This document shows positions 37,513-46,365 of a stretch of 64,000 nucleotides of DNA, one piece after another. Both the position numbers and the translations under genes were made by a program. Within the stretch, counting starts at the first letter, position 1. Each line of letters starts with the position of its first letter. Origin of the DNA: JAHEFT01 sp963700705 (GTDB lineage Bacteria > Pseudomonadota > Gammaproteobacteria > Xanthomonadales > SZUA-36); the NCBI GenBank assembly GCA_963700705.1, contig CAVOYQ010000010.1:1-64000 (forward strand), read 5' to 3'. The notes beneath the pieces are model-generated. The model was not told the origin of the DNA. It made no database searches and saw nothing but the letters and a program-made list of their open reading frames with translations.

Positions 37513-39105
37513 TCAGATCAGGGAGTTACCGCCGGCATCGACAATACCCGCCGCAACAAGCTTTCGCCTCACCGGTTCAAGCTCTGCCTCGAAATGACGC
37601 CAGCGACTGACTGAGCTGGTGTAAATCGGCTCCCTCACCTGCGCAGCGCTGGCCGTTGAACTCTGCCCGGTGATGTTCTGCACTTCGATCAACTCGCTTG
37701 ACCAGGTAAACCCTACGTATTCGGCAATCTGCCTCGAGACTTCCAGCGGATTGGACACCAGGTCTTCATAGCGTACATCAAGGATCGCACCAGGCATCAA
37801 TTGGTGCCAGTGATCCATCAGTCGACGGTAGGCAATGTAATAATCCGCCAGTTCGTCCAGGTCGTAGGAAAAGAAATAGGCATTGGCGAAAAGGATTTTG
37901 AAAACCGCGTAGCACGTATCCAATGGATCCCGAACCAGGTGCAGAATCCGGGCTTCTGGAAACGCCTTCTTGATCAAACCACAGTAGAGAAAATTGAAAG
38001 GCGTCTTATCAAGGTAACGATCAGCCTTGCCAAACATTCCTCGCATGTTATCCAGATACTTGCCGGCGATTTCACTGTAATCCACTTCGAGCGCGGCGCT
38101 TAAGGGGTTGAGATTTTTGCCCGGGTTGTTCGCTATGTAAGTGTTGATAACGGAACTGAAAGCCAGCGTGAAGTCGTAGGTTTCCTCTCCGGACTTGATC
38201 CCTTCGCCCTGTTCGATGATGCGCTCTACCAGCGTTGTGCCGGTGCGCGGCATACCGACGATGAAAACAGGCGACTCTTGCGAAGCGGAATCGGGAATCC
38301 CGGCGAAGCTGGAGGGTTGAAAAGTGCTGATCAGACCCTGCATTTTGTCCAATTCGTCAGCCAGGTCGAATTTGACGAGTTGGCGCTGGATCGCGGCTCC
38401 GGATTTTATCGCGCTGAATGATTCGGCATATTCGCCCAGGTCTTCCAATTCCTTGGCCAGAGCAAAATAGCTGTTGACCGATTCCCTTTTTGTCAGGGGT
38501 CGGGCAAGGTAATTTCTCAGCATTTCAACATGATTTTGACTCTGGGTCTGTTTCCGGAGCTGCGACCTCAGCAGCAATTTCCGTCCTTTGGTCGGCAGCT
38601 CAAGGTCCAGGTACCTTGAAATGGACTCTTCCGCCTCTTCGTTTTTACCCAGGAAAAATTGGTTGGTTGAAAATTCAAAAAGAATTTCCGGATTCTTTGT
38701 CTCCTTCGCCCCGGCCTTAAGAAGAAAGGCCTCTGCCCCGGCATGATTCCCGCACTGACCAAAAATGCGCGCTGCTTCCAGCTGAATTTGCGGGTTGTCG
38801 GGAAAGCGTGCTGCGACTGCAGACGCACTTTCCTGGGCTTTCAACCCTTGCCTGTTGATCATTTCCACGTTGGCTTTTATGAATTGTAGCTCGGTCTGAC
38901 CGCCGTCAATTTCTACGGCCCGGCTGATATGATCCAGCGCCCGTTCGACCTGGTTCTGGGCCAGTGCCACGTCGCAGGCGAAAGCATGCACTTCGGCGGA
39001 ACCGGAAGCTTTGGTCAGCAGTTGCGAACACAATTGCGACGCCTCCTGCACCTGCCCGAGAGAAAGCAACTTCCTTCCAAGATTTACTTTTTTGAGTGGA
39101 TTCAT
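37513..39105 (-). CDS. TPR-containing sulfotransferase family protein, copy 1
   Basis: Residues 1 to about 250 form tetratricopeptide repeats (AEVHAFACDVALAQNQVERALDHISRAVEID and following). From about residue 280 there is a PAPS-dependent sulfotransferase domain: the 5'-phosphate loop FIVGMPRTGTTLVERII, DKTPFNFLYCGLIKKAFPEARILHLVRDPLDTCYAVFKI, and GAILDVRYEDLVSNP. The product is 530 residues. The C-terminal VREPIYTSSVSRWRHFEAELEP block is shared with the other two copies in the window. Such proteins probably sulfate peptides or envelope glycans, but no substrate is known. The frame is intact. Confidence 0.85.
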   Translation of the reverse strand: MNPLKKVNLGRKLLSLGQVQEASQLCSQLLTKASGSAEVHAFACDVALAQNQVERALDHISRAVEIDGGQTELQFIKANVEMINRQGLKAQESASAVAARFPDNPQIQLEAARIFGQCGNHAGAEAFLLKAGAKETKNPEILFEFSTNQFFLGKNEEAEESISRYLDLELPTKGRKLLLRSQLRKQTQSQNHVEMLRNYLARPLTKRESVNSYFALAKELEDLGEYAESFSAIKSGAAIQRQLVKFDLADELDKMQGLISTFQPSSFAGIPDSASQESPVFIVGMPRTGTTLVERIIEQGEGIKSGEETYDFTLAFSSVINTYIANNPGKNLNPLSAALEVDYSEIAGKYLDNMRGMFGKADRYLDKTPFNFLYCGLIKKAFPEARILHLVRDPLDTCYAVFKILFANAYFFSYDLDELADYYIAYRRLMDHWHQLMPGAILDVRYEDLVSNPLEVSRQIAEYVGFTWSSELIEVQNITGQSSTASAAQVREPIYTSSVSRWRHFEAELEPVRRKLVAAGIVDAGGNSLI

Positions 39106-39247
39106 TACGCGGATTTCAGTTTGATGGTCAAGGCAATATATCGTCCAGGAAAAATCTTGGTGGTAATTTCAGCTTCGCGGCTTAAGTTTACTATGGTTCG
39201 GGATACAATAACCAAATACAAGAGCCATAACTGGCAGGTAACACAGA

Positions 39248-40987
39248 ATGTCATCTGGAGAACATATTTCACGCAATGCCCCTTGCCCCTGCGGCAGTGG
39301 ACTGAGGTATAAAAAGTGTTGCGGGAGCAACATCCATTCTTCTGATTTTAATCCGGCTACGGGGCTTCGCAACCAGGGAAGTGTCATATATCCAAAGGCG
39401 CCCGTTGGACAGCAACCTCCACATCTATTCGGCACGGCTTCCGGCGCAGGGTCAACATCAGCATCGCTTGCGGAGCAGATGTATGAAGAGGCAATGGTGT
39501 TGCGTAGTTCAGGGCAGATCCAGGCGGCAAAAGAGAAATATGAAGAGATTCTTCGAATCTGGCCCGAAGAAGTCCGGGCCATTTCGAGCCTGGGCTACTG
39601 CCTGGTTCAGCTTGGACAGCGGGAACGCGGTTTGGAGGAGGCGAAACGGGCAGTTGAACTCGACCCTGACGGGCTGATCAGCATCATCGAGCTTGCATTG
39701 ATGCTCTATAACCTCGGGGAAGTGGAAGACTCACTCAAATGGGCCAAGCGAGCTGTAAAACTGGGGCCTCATGGCGCCAGCGCAAACACGATTGTCGCCA
39801 ACTGTTATGAAAGGTCGCATCGAATCAAAGAGGCGCTGGCGGCAAACAGGCTGGCACAAATTGACAACCCGCAAAATTACTGGCTCAAACTCCAGGAAGC
39901 CAAACTGCTTGCCAGAAATGGCGACTTTGAACGGGCAAAGGATATTTTGAGAACCACTGTCGGTGTGCCTGGATTGGAAGCCGAGTTGAGGGGGCAGGCC
40001 TTCAGTGAATTAGGCCGGGTGCTCGACAGCCTGCGTGACTATGACCAGGCATACGAGGCTTTTGTGCAAAGTGGTCTTGAAACTTCCCGCACCCCCAAGG
40101 CACAGAGATTCAAACTTGAGCACAGACCAAGCATTATCAATTCGTATGTCAATGGGTTGACCAAAGAGAGGCTCAGCAGGTGGAAGCCTGGTGACTTTGA
40201 TGACCATTCATGGACTCCGGTATTCCTGGTAGGTTTTCCCCGTTCAGGCACCACGATGACCGAGCAGATCCTTGCTGCCCACAGCGGTGTAGAAACATTA
40301 AGCGAACTGCCCTATCTGGATAATTTACGTCTTGAGTGGGCACAAATTGTCGGCGCGAAACCGGATCTTGGACAGATGGTGGATCAACTCGATGCCGGAA
40401 TTATCCTGCGATTGCGCAAAATGTACCGTGAGAAAGTGGAAGCAGATCAAAAGCAACCGGTAGGTTCTAAGGTGGTTATCGATAAAGTGCCTTTGAATCT
40501 TATCAATATCGGGTTTATCAATCTCATTTTCCCTGAAGCGAAAATCATCGTTGCGCTCAGGGATCCGCGAGATTGCACGCTGAGTTGCTTCATGCAGGAC
40601 TTCGAGCTCAATAGCGCAATGATTCATTTTCTTTCACTCGAACGGTCTGTTCGTTTTTACGCGCATGTGATGGGTGCGTGGTTGCATTTTCGCGAGATGG
40701 TTACGCTGCCGCATATCACGGTCCGGTATGAGGATACCGTTCAGAATTTTGAATTCGAGGCAAAACGGCTGATTGATTTCCTGGGTCTTGAATGGAAGCC
40801 TCGCATTTTGCAGTTTCATCAGCGTGCGGTGGAACAGGTCATTTCCACGCCAAGTTATGTCGCGGTGACTGAGCCCGTCCATACCCGTGCCATTGGCCGG
40901 TGGAAAAACTATCGCGAACCGTTTACTCCGCTGCTTCCAATACTGGAACCGTTCATCCGGGAATTTGGATACGAGGTTGAATCGTAG
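39248..40987 (+). CDS. SEC-C motif plus TPR plus sulfotransferase fusion protein
   Basis: The N-terminus carries a SEC-C zinc motif, NAPCPCGSGLRYKKCCG, with C13, C15, C24 and C25. TPR-type repeats follow (QIQAAKEKYEEILRIWPEEVRAISSLGYCLVQLGQ onward, residues about 75-270). The C-terminal half is a sulfotransferase with FLVGFPRSGTTMTEQILAAHSGVETLSELPYL, VIDKVPLNLINIGFINLIFPEAKIIVALRDPRDCTLSCFMQ and HITVRYEDTVQNFEFEAK. The 579-residue product is divergent from copy 1 and more AT-rich than surrounding genes, which may point to transfer. SEC-C motifs bind SecB or partner proteins in SecA, so an adaptor role is conceivable. Confidence 0.85.
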   Translation: MSSGEHISRNAPCPCGSGLRYKKCCGSNIHSSDFNPATGLRNQGSVIYPKAPVGQQPPHLFGTASGAGSTSASLAEQMYEEAMVLRSSGQIQAAKEKYEEILRIWPEEVRAISSLGYCLVQLGQRERGLEEAKRAVELDPDGLISIIELALMLYNLGEVEDSLKWAKRAVKLGPHGASANTIVANCYERSHRIKEALAANRLAQIDNPQNYWLKLQEAKLLARNGDFERAKDILRTTVGVPGLEAELRGQAFSELGRVLDSLRDYDQAYEAFVQSGLETSRTPKAQRFKLEHRPSIINSYVNGLTKERLSRWKPGDFDDHSWTPVFLVGFPRSGTTMTEQILAAHSGVETLSELPYLDNLRLEWAQIVGAKPDLGQMVDQLDAGIILRLRKMYREKVEADQKQPVGSKVVIDKVPLNLINIGFINLIFPEAKIIVALRDPRDCTLSCFMQDFELNSAMIHFLSLERSVRFYAHVMGAWLHFREMVTLPHITVRYEDTVQNFEFEAKRLIDFLGLEWKPRILQFHQRAVEQVISTPSYVAVTEPVHTRAIGRWKNYREPFTPLLPILEPFIREFGYEVES

Positions 40988-41155
40988 TAAAAAGTGTTCC
41001 GGATAACATCTGGATCCCGGTGAAGACGCTTCAAGAAATTATGAATAATCACGACTGAATTGGGCTAAAATAGCAAGAAGTATGCGAGGCTAAAGGTAGT
41101 GCGCAAAAGCGCACAGTTTGTTCAGAACACCCAGGCCTGGCAACAGCAGCGTATC

Positions 41156-41229
41156 GCGGGTGTCGTATAATGGCATTACCCTAGCTTCCCAAGCTAGAGA
41201 CGAGGGTTCGATTCCCTTCACCCGCTCCA
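41156..41229 (+). tRNA. tRNA-Gly (anticodon CCC)
   Basis: Acceptor stem GCGGGTG pairs with CACCCGC, followed by discriminator T and an encoded CCA. The anticodon arm is CTAGC-TTCCCAA-GCTAG, giving anticodon CCC, and the T-arm has GGTTCGATTCC. Overall it closely matches E. coli tRNA-Gly(CCC). An apparent antisense reading frame over it is spurious. Confidence 0.95.
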
Positions 41230-41332
41230 GCACCCAATTGGCGTCTATTCCCTGAATATATCCTATACTTGACTGCACCCGGCGGTTCAAAGAACGCAAG
41301 CCATCGGCTTCGAGTTTTTTCGGCAGACCAAA

Positions 41333-41953
41333 ATGGGCAAATGGATCAAGGAAAACCTGGTATTGCTCAGCGGCATCCTGTTGCCGGTACTGCTGGTTGG
41401 CGGCTTCTTTCTTCTCAGCAAGGCGCCCAGGGTACTGGCAGACCCTCCCAGGTTTGATTTCATTCTGGTTGGCTACAACTACGATTACCAGCACCCGAAT
41501 GACTACTACCTGAACTTCGAAGTGCGGGACGGGCATTTGATCGGCCGCGCCGTTCCCAGGGATGAAAACAATGCGGGCAACAATCAACAGAAAGCGCGCA
41601 TTTTCCGTTATGACGTAAAAGAAAACACATTTGACGAGATCGTCTACGAATTGCCCCGGGAACTGGAAAGCATTGAAGAGCCCATCCCGATCCAGTTGGG
41701 CGAGACCGGCAAACTGACGCTCGACAAGCGCATCAAATCGCCTGATGGATACCAGTTCGAGTTTGTCGGCTACCAAGGGCGGGGTGGCTTGCTGGGTGAG
41801 CTTTTCGGCATGCGCCGCAACTATGAAAGCACCTATATTCTCAAAAAGGACGAGGCCTGGTTCGACCTGCCGAATCCTTCGTCCGACCACGCCACCTATC
41901 AGTATGACCTGCAATTCATGGGTTGGGTGATCGAAGATGGGCCGGCCCAATGA
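41333..41953 (+). CDS. Predicted membrane-anchored protein of unknown function
   Basis: The 206-residue product has one N-terminal membrane segment (NLVLLSGILLPVLLVGGFFLLS) and an extracytoplasmic domain with FDFILVGYNYDYQHPNDYYLNFEVRDGHLIGRA and WFDLPNPSSDHATYQYDLQFMGWVIEDG. I do not recognise a characterised function; related proteins of the GDYXXLXY type are encoded beside DUF2157-like membrane proteins, as here. The stop overlaps the start of the next gene as ATGA, so the two are probably produced together. Frame intact; the region between the tRNA and this gene (about 100 bases) shows nothing else. Confidence 0.65.
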   Translation: MGKWIKENLVLLSGILLPVLLVGGFFLLSKAPRVLADPPRFDFILVGYNYDYQHPNDYYLNFEVRDGHLIGRAVPRDENNAGNNQQKARIFRYDVKENTFDEIVYELPRELESIEEPIPIQLGETGKLTLDKRIKSPDGYQFEFVGYQGRGGLLGELFGMRRNYESTYILKKDEAWFDLPNPSSDHATYQYDLQFMGWVIEDGPAQ

Positions 41954-42879
41954 GCACGCGTGAGGAGGCTTTGCTTCAGATCGCTGAAATCGCGGCCCGG
42001 CATCAGCTTCAAACCAGCGAAATCATCGGCGCGCTGAACAAGGCGCCGCAGCAGAACCAGGCACAGCGCTCCACCGGGATCCTGGCAAAAATCATGGCCT
42101 ACCTGGGAGGCGTGTTCGTACTGGCAGGCATCGCCATCTTCATCGGCGTGCAATGGGACATTTTCAATTCCGCCGTTCGCGTGCTGGTCACGCTTGGCGT
42201 CGGCTTTGCCATCTTCCTGTTTGCACTGATTACCATGAAAGATGAGCGCTTTTCCCGGGTCACTACCCCGATGTTCCTGATTGCCGCGCTGTTACAACCC
42301 ACCGGCATCGTGGTCATGCTGAATGAATACTCGCGCGGCGGCGATCCGGAACACGGTTTGCTGTTCATGTGCGCAGTCATGCTGGTGCAACAGTTCCTGA
42401 CCTTCCTGGCGAAAAAGCGCACGGTTTTGCTGTTCACATCGCTGTTTTTCGGCGCTGCCGGTTTCGGGACACTGTGTGAAATTCTGGATATCGATTTCGA
42501 AATTACGGCCCTGGCCCTCGGCATCGGCCTGACCAGTATTTCCTATGTCATCGACAAATCCGTGCACCAGGCGATCACGCCGTTCTGGTACCTGGCCGGA
42601 TCGGTTTTCTTCCTTTACGGGGCGTTCGATGTGCTGGAAGGATCCGCCATCGAAGTCATTTACTTTGGCGTTGCCGCCGGTTTCATGTACCTCGGCACCG
42701 TTGTCCGCAGCCGCATTCTGCTGTTTTCCAGCGTCCTGGCGCTAATGGGCTTTACCGGCTATTTCTTCCGTGACAGCCTGGCCAATGCATTCGGACTGAT
42801 CCTGATGGGCTTTCTGTTGATTGGCCTCAGCGCCTTCGCCATGAGCCTGAACAAGAAATACATCCGCGCCAATCCTTGA
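41950..42879 (+). CDS. Polytopic membrane protein, DUF2157-like
   Basis: From the ATG at 41950 the 309-residue protein has a short cytoplasmic start (STREEALLQIAEIAARHQLQTSEIIGALNKAP) and then about eight to nine hydrophobic segments beginning ILAKIMAYLGGVFVLAGIAIFIGVQW. The layout is that of DUF2157-type inner-membrane proteins, whose function is unknown. The first 26 or so residues in the frame upstream of this ATG overlap the preceding gene and are not used. It forms a coupled pair with the membrane-anchored protein and likely a complex with it. Confidence 0.65.
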   Translation: MSTREEALLQIAEIAARHQLQTSEIIGALNKAPQQNQAQRSTGILAKIMAYLGGVFVLAGIAIFIGVQWDIFNSAVRVLVTLGVGFAIFLFALITMKDERFSRVTTPMFLIAALLQPTGIVVMLNEYSRGGDPEHGLLFMCAVMLVQQFLTFLAKKRTVLLFTSLFFGAAGFGTLCEILDIDFEITALALGIGLTSISYVIDKSVHQAITPFWYLAGSVFFLYGAFDVLEGSAIEVIYFGVAAGFMYLGTVVRSRILLFSSVLALMGFTGYFFRDSLANAFGLILMGFLLIGLSAFAMSLNKKYIRANP

Positions 42880-42924
42880 AACAACCCCTGATCAATTACA
42901 CGCAAGCGCTGCCTGTTGCGGGGC

Positions 42925-43911
42925 TCAGACCGTATCCAGGAATTTTTCGACGATCAGGTCCTCCGCCATGCTTTCCAGCTTCCAGTTTTTCAGGAAACCG
43001 CAATGGCCGCCGTATTGCGAGATAACCAGTTCCAGGCAGGGATTTTCCGGCAGGTGCTGAAAGTCCGCCACCGGCACAACCGGGTCGTCTGCGCTCGTCA
43101 GGATGGTGGAAGGCACCGCCAGGGGCGCCAGGCGGTCATCGGCGATCGAATAACCTTTGAAATACTCCTCCGCGCTTTCGAAGCCGGCATGACGAGTGGC
43201 CAGGTAGTGCGTCCTGGCCCGGAGTCCCTTGATGTCGTGCCAGGTTTCCGCGGCGTACAATTCGGGGAAAGCCGCCTGCTTGATCCGCAGGGAGCGTGAC
43301 CACTTGCGTTCGAAATACCACTCGTAGAAGTGGATGCCCTGTTCCATCGACATCATCGCGTTGGCCGGATTGATCACCGGGCAGACCGCAACGATGCGGC
43401 GAATGTCCAGGCCGGCCCGACCGGCATTCAAACCGACCCGCATGGAAAAATTGCCGCCCAGCGAATAACCGGCCAGGCACCAATTTTGCGCGGCCAGGCG
43501 ATCCTGCAAATCACGCAATGCGCAGATGACCTCATCCAGACGGCAGGAATGGAATATCCCGTTATTCAGGTGGTGCGTGTCGCCGTGATCCCTGAAATTC
43601 AGCCTGAAAATATCGAAGCCGGAAGCATAAAGCCGGGCGGCGTTGCCCAGTACGTAATTGGAGTTGACGCTGCCTTCCCAGCCATGCAGCAGAACCACGA
43701 GGCCCCTGCTCTCCCCCGCTTGCGGTGAATACAGCCCCTGCAAGCGGATACCCTCTCCGCCATCCAGCGTCCAGACTTCTCCGGCCTGCCGAACTGCCCG
43801 GGAGCGCCCCAGGACCGCACGCCTGCGCACGCCGCTGCTGCTGAGCAGCGACTGCACATGACCGCTGCGCAAACCCGGGGGCGGAACGAACTTTGAGAAA
43901 TCCCGGGTCAC
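42925..43911 (-). CDS. YheT-family alpha/beta hydrolase
   Basis: The 328-residue protein shows FVPPPGLRSGHVQSLLSS at the N-terminus, the family-typical VVLLHGWEGSVNSNYVLG, FRLNFRDHGDTHHLN and the nucleophile elbow CLAGYSLGGNFSMRVGLNA. The acid Asp (TSADDPVVPV) and the His (YGGHCGF) complete the triad. YheT-type proteins are uncharacterised esterases or thioesterases. It overlaps the acyltransferase gene by four bases, and both lie with a thioesterase, suggesting lipid or acyl-CoA metabolism. Confidence 0.85.
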   Translation of the reverse strand: MTRDFSKFVPPPGLRSGHVQSLLSSSGVRRRAVLGRSRAVRQAGEVWTLDGGEGIRLQGLYSPQAGESRGLVVLLHGWEGSVNSNYVLGNAARLYASGFDIFRLNFRDHGDTHHLNNGIFHSCRLDEVICALRDLQDRLAAQNWCLAGYSLGGNFSMRVGLNAGRAGLDIRRIVAVCPVINPANAMMSMEQGIHFYEWYFERKWSRSLRIKQAAFPELYAAETWHDIKGLRARTHYLATRHAGFESAEEYFKGYSIADDRLAPLAVPSTILTSADDPVVPVADFQHLPENPCLELVISQYGGHCGFLKNWKLESMAEDLIVEKFLDTV

Positions 43912-44681
43912 CGGGGAATTTCCGACTCAAAAGCCTCCCTGACCGCCTTTTCCGCCTCCCCGGCCAATTGCCGGCGCTGCTTGCCGGTGGTCTCGATCAG
44001 CGGCAGAACGTGCACATCCGCGACGCAGCGTTTCTGCATCAGCAAGCGGATGAAGTTGACCATGAAATTTTCACCCGGGAGAAAGGTGATGTCATCGTAG
44101 CGGGCGCCGTCACGGAGATAGCGCAGCATGACCGGTTGCACCGGAACACCGGCTTCGATCGGCGCGGCAAACAACCGGGCATGGAACAGCTTGACGCCTT
44201 CGCCGGGAAGGATACCGCCTTCCGGAAAAATCGCCACCCGGCGATTTTCCCGCAATCGGCCGATCATTTGTTCCGCCACGCCGTTGGCCGAATCATGGCT
44301 GCCGCGATGATGGAACACCGAGCCACCGGCCCTGGCCAGGGTTCCCAATAACGGCCAGCCGTCGATTTCCGCCTTGGCCACGAACCCCATGGCGGTGAAG
44401 CTGTGGAGCAGGGCGATATCAATCCAGGAAATGTGGTTGGCAACGACCAACTGCGCACCGGGCCGGAATTCGCCGGAAAGGTGGCGGCTGATGCCGAATA
44501 TCCGGCAAATGACCCCGGACCACCAGCACGACAGGATCTCGGCCAGTGGCTGGCCGGCCAGTTGAATGGATCTTGACCTGGGGCCCTGGCAAAGCACGGT
44601 CACCGGGGTGCCCACGATCAGGTGCACCAATAAAAAGAGCAAACGGTAGGTCAGCCGAAATATTCCCGGCAAATTCATCAC
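43908..44681 (-). CDS. Lysophospholipid (1-acyl-sn-glycerol-3-phosphate) acyltransferase family protein
   Basis: The PlsC-like fold is seen in LVVANHISWIDIALLHSFTAMGFVAKAEI, which contains the NHxxxxD catalytic motif, and FPEGGILPGEGVKLFHARLF with the FPEG block. The N-terminus has a membrane segment (FRLTYRLLFLLVHLIVGTPVTVL). At 257 residues it fits small PlsC-type enzymes that acylate lysophosphatidic acid in the inner membrane. Overlaps with genes on both sides by four bases each, suggesting a three-gene unit. Confidence 0.88.
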   Translation of the reverse strand: MMNLPGIFRLTYRLLFLLVHLIVGTPVTVLCQGPRSRSIQLAGQPLAEILSCWWSGVICRIFGISRHLSGEFRPGAQLVVANHISWIDIALLHSFTAMGFVAKAEIDGWPLLGTLARAGGSVFHHRGSHDSANGVAEQMIGRLRENRRVAIFPEGGILPGEGVKLFHARLFAAPIEAGVPVQPVMLRYLRDGARYDDITFLPGENFMVNFIRLLMQKRCVADVHVLPLIETTGKQRRQLAGEAEKAVREAFESEIPR

Positions 44682-45157
44682 GGCCGGTCCCTGTCGTCGT
44701 CCGGCTCACCGTTGCGTCCTACCTTGACCGTCAGTTTCGCGGAACAGCACAGGTTGTTGTGCTGGTCACGAACATCGATACGCCAGAAGTGCAGGCTGCG
44801 ACCCAGCCGGACCGGGCGGGCGATGCCGGTCACGGTGCCGGAACGGACGGACCAAACATGGCTGCCACTCACTTCGATTCCCGCCACACGTGCCGCGGGG
44901 TCGTCACTGCACACCAGGTAGGAGGCGTAACTGCCCAGCGTTTCGGCCAGCACAATCGAGGCGCCGCCATGCAGCACGCCGAATGGCTGTTGCGTGCGCT
45001 CATCCACCGGCATCTCGCCGCAGATAAAATCAGGGCCCACGGCCGTAATCCGGATACCAAGAACCCGCTCAATCCCAACCCGCATCCGATGATTCATTTG
45101 AACCAGGCTCACCGGCGCCTGGCTGATGTAGTTGTTCAAACAATCGCCCGCGTGCAA
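44678..45157 (-). CDS. Hotdog-fold thioesterase (PaaI/YdiI-like)
   Basis: The hotdog fold is recognised by GPDFICGEMPVDERTQQPFGVLHGGASIVLAETLGSYASYLVC, with the catalytic-type Glu after HGG, and GSHVWSVRSGTVTGIARPVRLGRSLHFWRIDVRDQHNNLCCSAKLTVKV. Such enzymes cleave acyl-CoA thioesters. The first 20 residues in frame from 45157 look unnatural, so the ATG at 45097 may be the real start. Substrate unknown; the partner genes suggest acyl or lipid metabolism. Confidence 0.8.
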   Translation of the reverse strand: MHAGDCLNNYISQAPVSLVQMNHRMRVGIERVLGIRITAVGPDFICGEMPVDERTQQPFGVLHGGASIVLAETLGSYASYLVCSDDPAARVAGIEVSGSHVWSVRSGTVTGIARPVRLGRSLHFWRIDVRDQHNNLCCSAKLTVKVGRNGEPDDDRDRP

Positions 45158-45229
45158 AAAGAAACCGGCGCAAGCCTACCACAGCACCGCGTAATCAGGG
45201 AAAATGTCCGCCCCCGGACGGAGAAAAAT

Positions 45230-46279
45230 GTGAAGTCATTCGAAGTTACCATAGCCGGAAACGGAAAAACCTTCCTGGTCAGGGAAGGGGAAAACATCCT
45301 GGTCGCGGCCCTCCGACAGGGCGTGATGCTGCCCTATTCCTGTAAAAACGGCACCTGTGGCAGTTGCAAGGGCCAATTGGAGTCCGGTGAGGTCCACTAC
45401 CCGTTCCATCCGCCGCTGGCGCTGGAAAAAACGGACTATGCGGAAGGTTTTGCCTTGCTGTGCCAGGCTGAACCCACCTCGGACCTGGTCATCCGGGTCC
45501 GCGAAATCGAGGCCGTGCGGGACATCCAGGTCCGGATGCTGCCGGCCCGCGTGCTCGAAAAAACACAACTCGCCGAAAACGTGGTCCGCCTCCGCTTGAA
45601 GCTGCCAACCGGCCAGAGACTGCAATTCCTCGCGGGACAATACGTCGACGTGTTGCTTTCCGGTGGAAAACGCCGTGCATTCTCCATTGCAAGCTGCCCT
45701 TCCCTGGAAAATGAAATCGAATTGCATATCCGGCACGTCGAGGGCGGGGATTTCACGGGTCATGTTTTCAACGAATTGAAAGAGCGTGACATCCTGCGTC
45801 TGGAAGGCCCGCAGGGCAATTTTTTCGTGCGAAATGACCGGCCCGACCGGCCGATGATCATGATGGGAGGCGGCACCGGGTTTGCTCCGCTGAAGTCCAT
45901 GATCGAAAACCTGATTGAGCAGGACGACCGCCGCACCATTCACCTTTACTGGGGCGCGAGGAAACCGTCAGAGCTGTATCTCGATGAGCTGCCCGCAAGT
46001 TGGGCGCTTGAACATGACCATCTCCATTACCGCAAGGCGATTTCAGAGCCGGTTGGCGGTGATGCCGGGAGTTGTTTCAGGGGGATGGTCCACGAGGCCG
46101 TGATCGCCGACCATGCCGACCTCTCGGGTTTCGATGTCTACATGAGCGGTCCGCCCGCCATGATTGAAGTGGCCAAGCGTCAATTCATCGAACACGGGGT
46201 TCAGGAAGATCGCCTGTTTTACGATTCATTTGAATTCGGGCTGGATGTTCCGGTAAAGGTGCTGGCGCGTCCGCACTAG
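45230..46279 (+). CDS. 2Fe-2S ferredoxin and flavin reductase fusion (AscD/CDP-glucoseen reductase-like)
   Basis: An N-terminal plant-type ferredoxin domain (LPYSCKNGTCGSCKGQLESGEV, then the fourth Cys in FALLCQAEP) is joined to an FNR-like domain: FAGQYVDVLL region, the flavin-binding RRAFSIASCPS, and NAD-binding MIMMGGGTGFAPLKSMIENL with VYMSGPPAMIEVA near the end. It transfers electrons from NAD(P)H through flavin to the cluster. I take the GTG at 45230 (KSFEVTIAGNGKTF), which is preceded by GGAG, rather than the long upstream extension. Length 349 residues. The partner oxygenase or reductase is not identified; the Rieske enzyme far upstream is one candidate only by function. Confidence 0.82.
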   Translation: MKSFEVTIAGNGKTFLVREGENILVAALRQGVMLPYSCKNGTCGSCKGQLESGEVHYPFHPPLALEKTDYAEGFALLCQAEPTSDLVIRVREIEAVRDIQVRMLPARVLEKTQLAENVVRLRLKLPTGQRLQFLAGQYVDVLLSGGKRRAFSIASCPSLENEIELHIRHVEGGDFTGHVFNELKERDILRLEGPQGNFFVRNDRPDRPMIMMGGGTGFAPLKSMIENLIEQDDRRTIHLYWGARKPSELYLDELPASWALEHDHLHYRKAISEPVGGDAGSCFRGMVHEAVIADHADLSGFDVYMSGPPAMIEVAKRQFIEHGVQEDRLFYDSFEFGLDVPVKVLARPH

Positions 46280-46280
46280 C

Positions 46281-46365
46281 GTAGGAGCGGATTTATTCGC
46301 GATTAATTGGCGGTTTATTTTCGCGATTGAAATCGCTCCCACATCGCGAATAAATTCGCTCCTAC
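46281..46365. repeat. REP cluster, mixed arms (locus 5)
   Basis: A direct arm (GTAGGAGCGGATTTATTCGCG) is followed by two inverted arms with TTGAAATCGCTCCCAC and AATAAATTCGCTCCTAC. The minus-strand TAG at 46362-46364 inside it is the stop of hemY. Confidence 0.9.

Noticed and set aside
41090..41950. 286-residue minus-strand reading frame over the tRNA and the membrane-protein gene
   Set aside because: It runs antisense to tRNA-Gly and to a plausible coding gene; the part reading ERVKGIEPSSLAWEARVMPLYDTR is the known artefact of translating tRNA regions.
44546..45229. N-terminal extension of the ferredoxin-reductase frame
   Set aside because: It is antisense to the acyltransferase and thioesterase genes and has no domain; the GTG at 45230 with GGAG upstream is the proper start.
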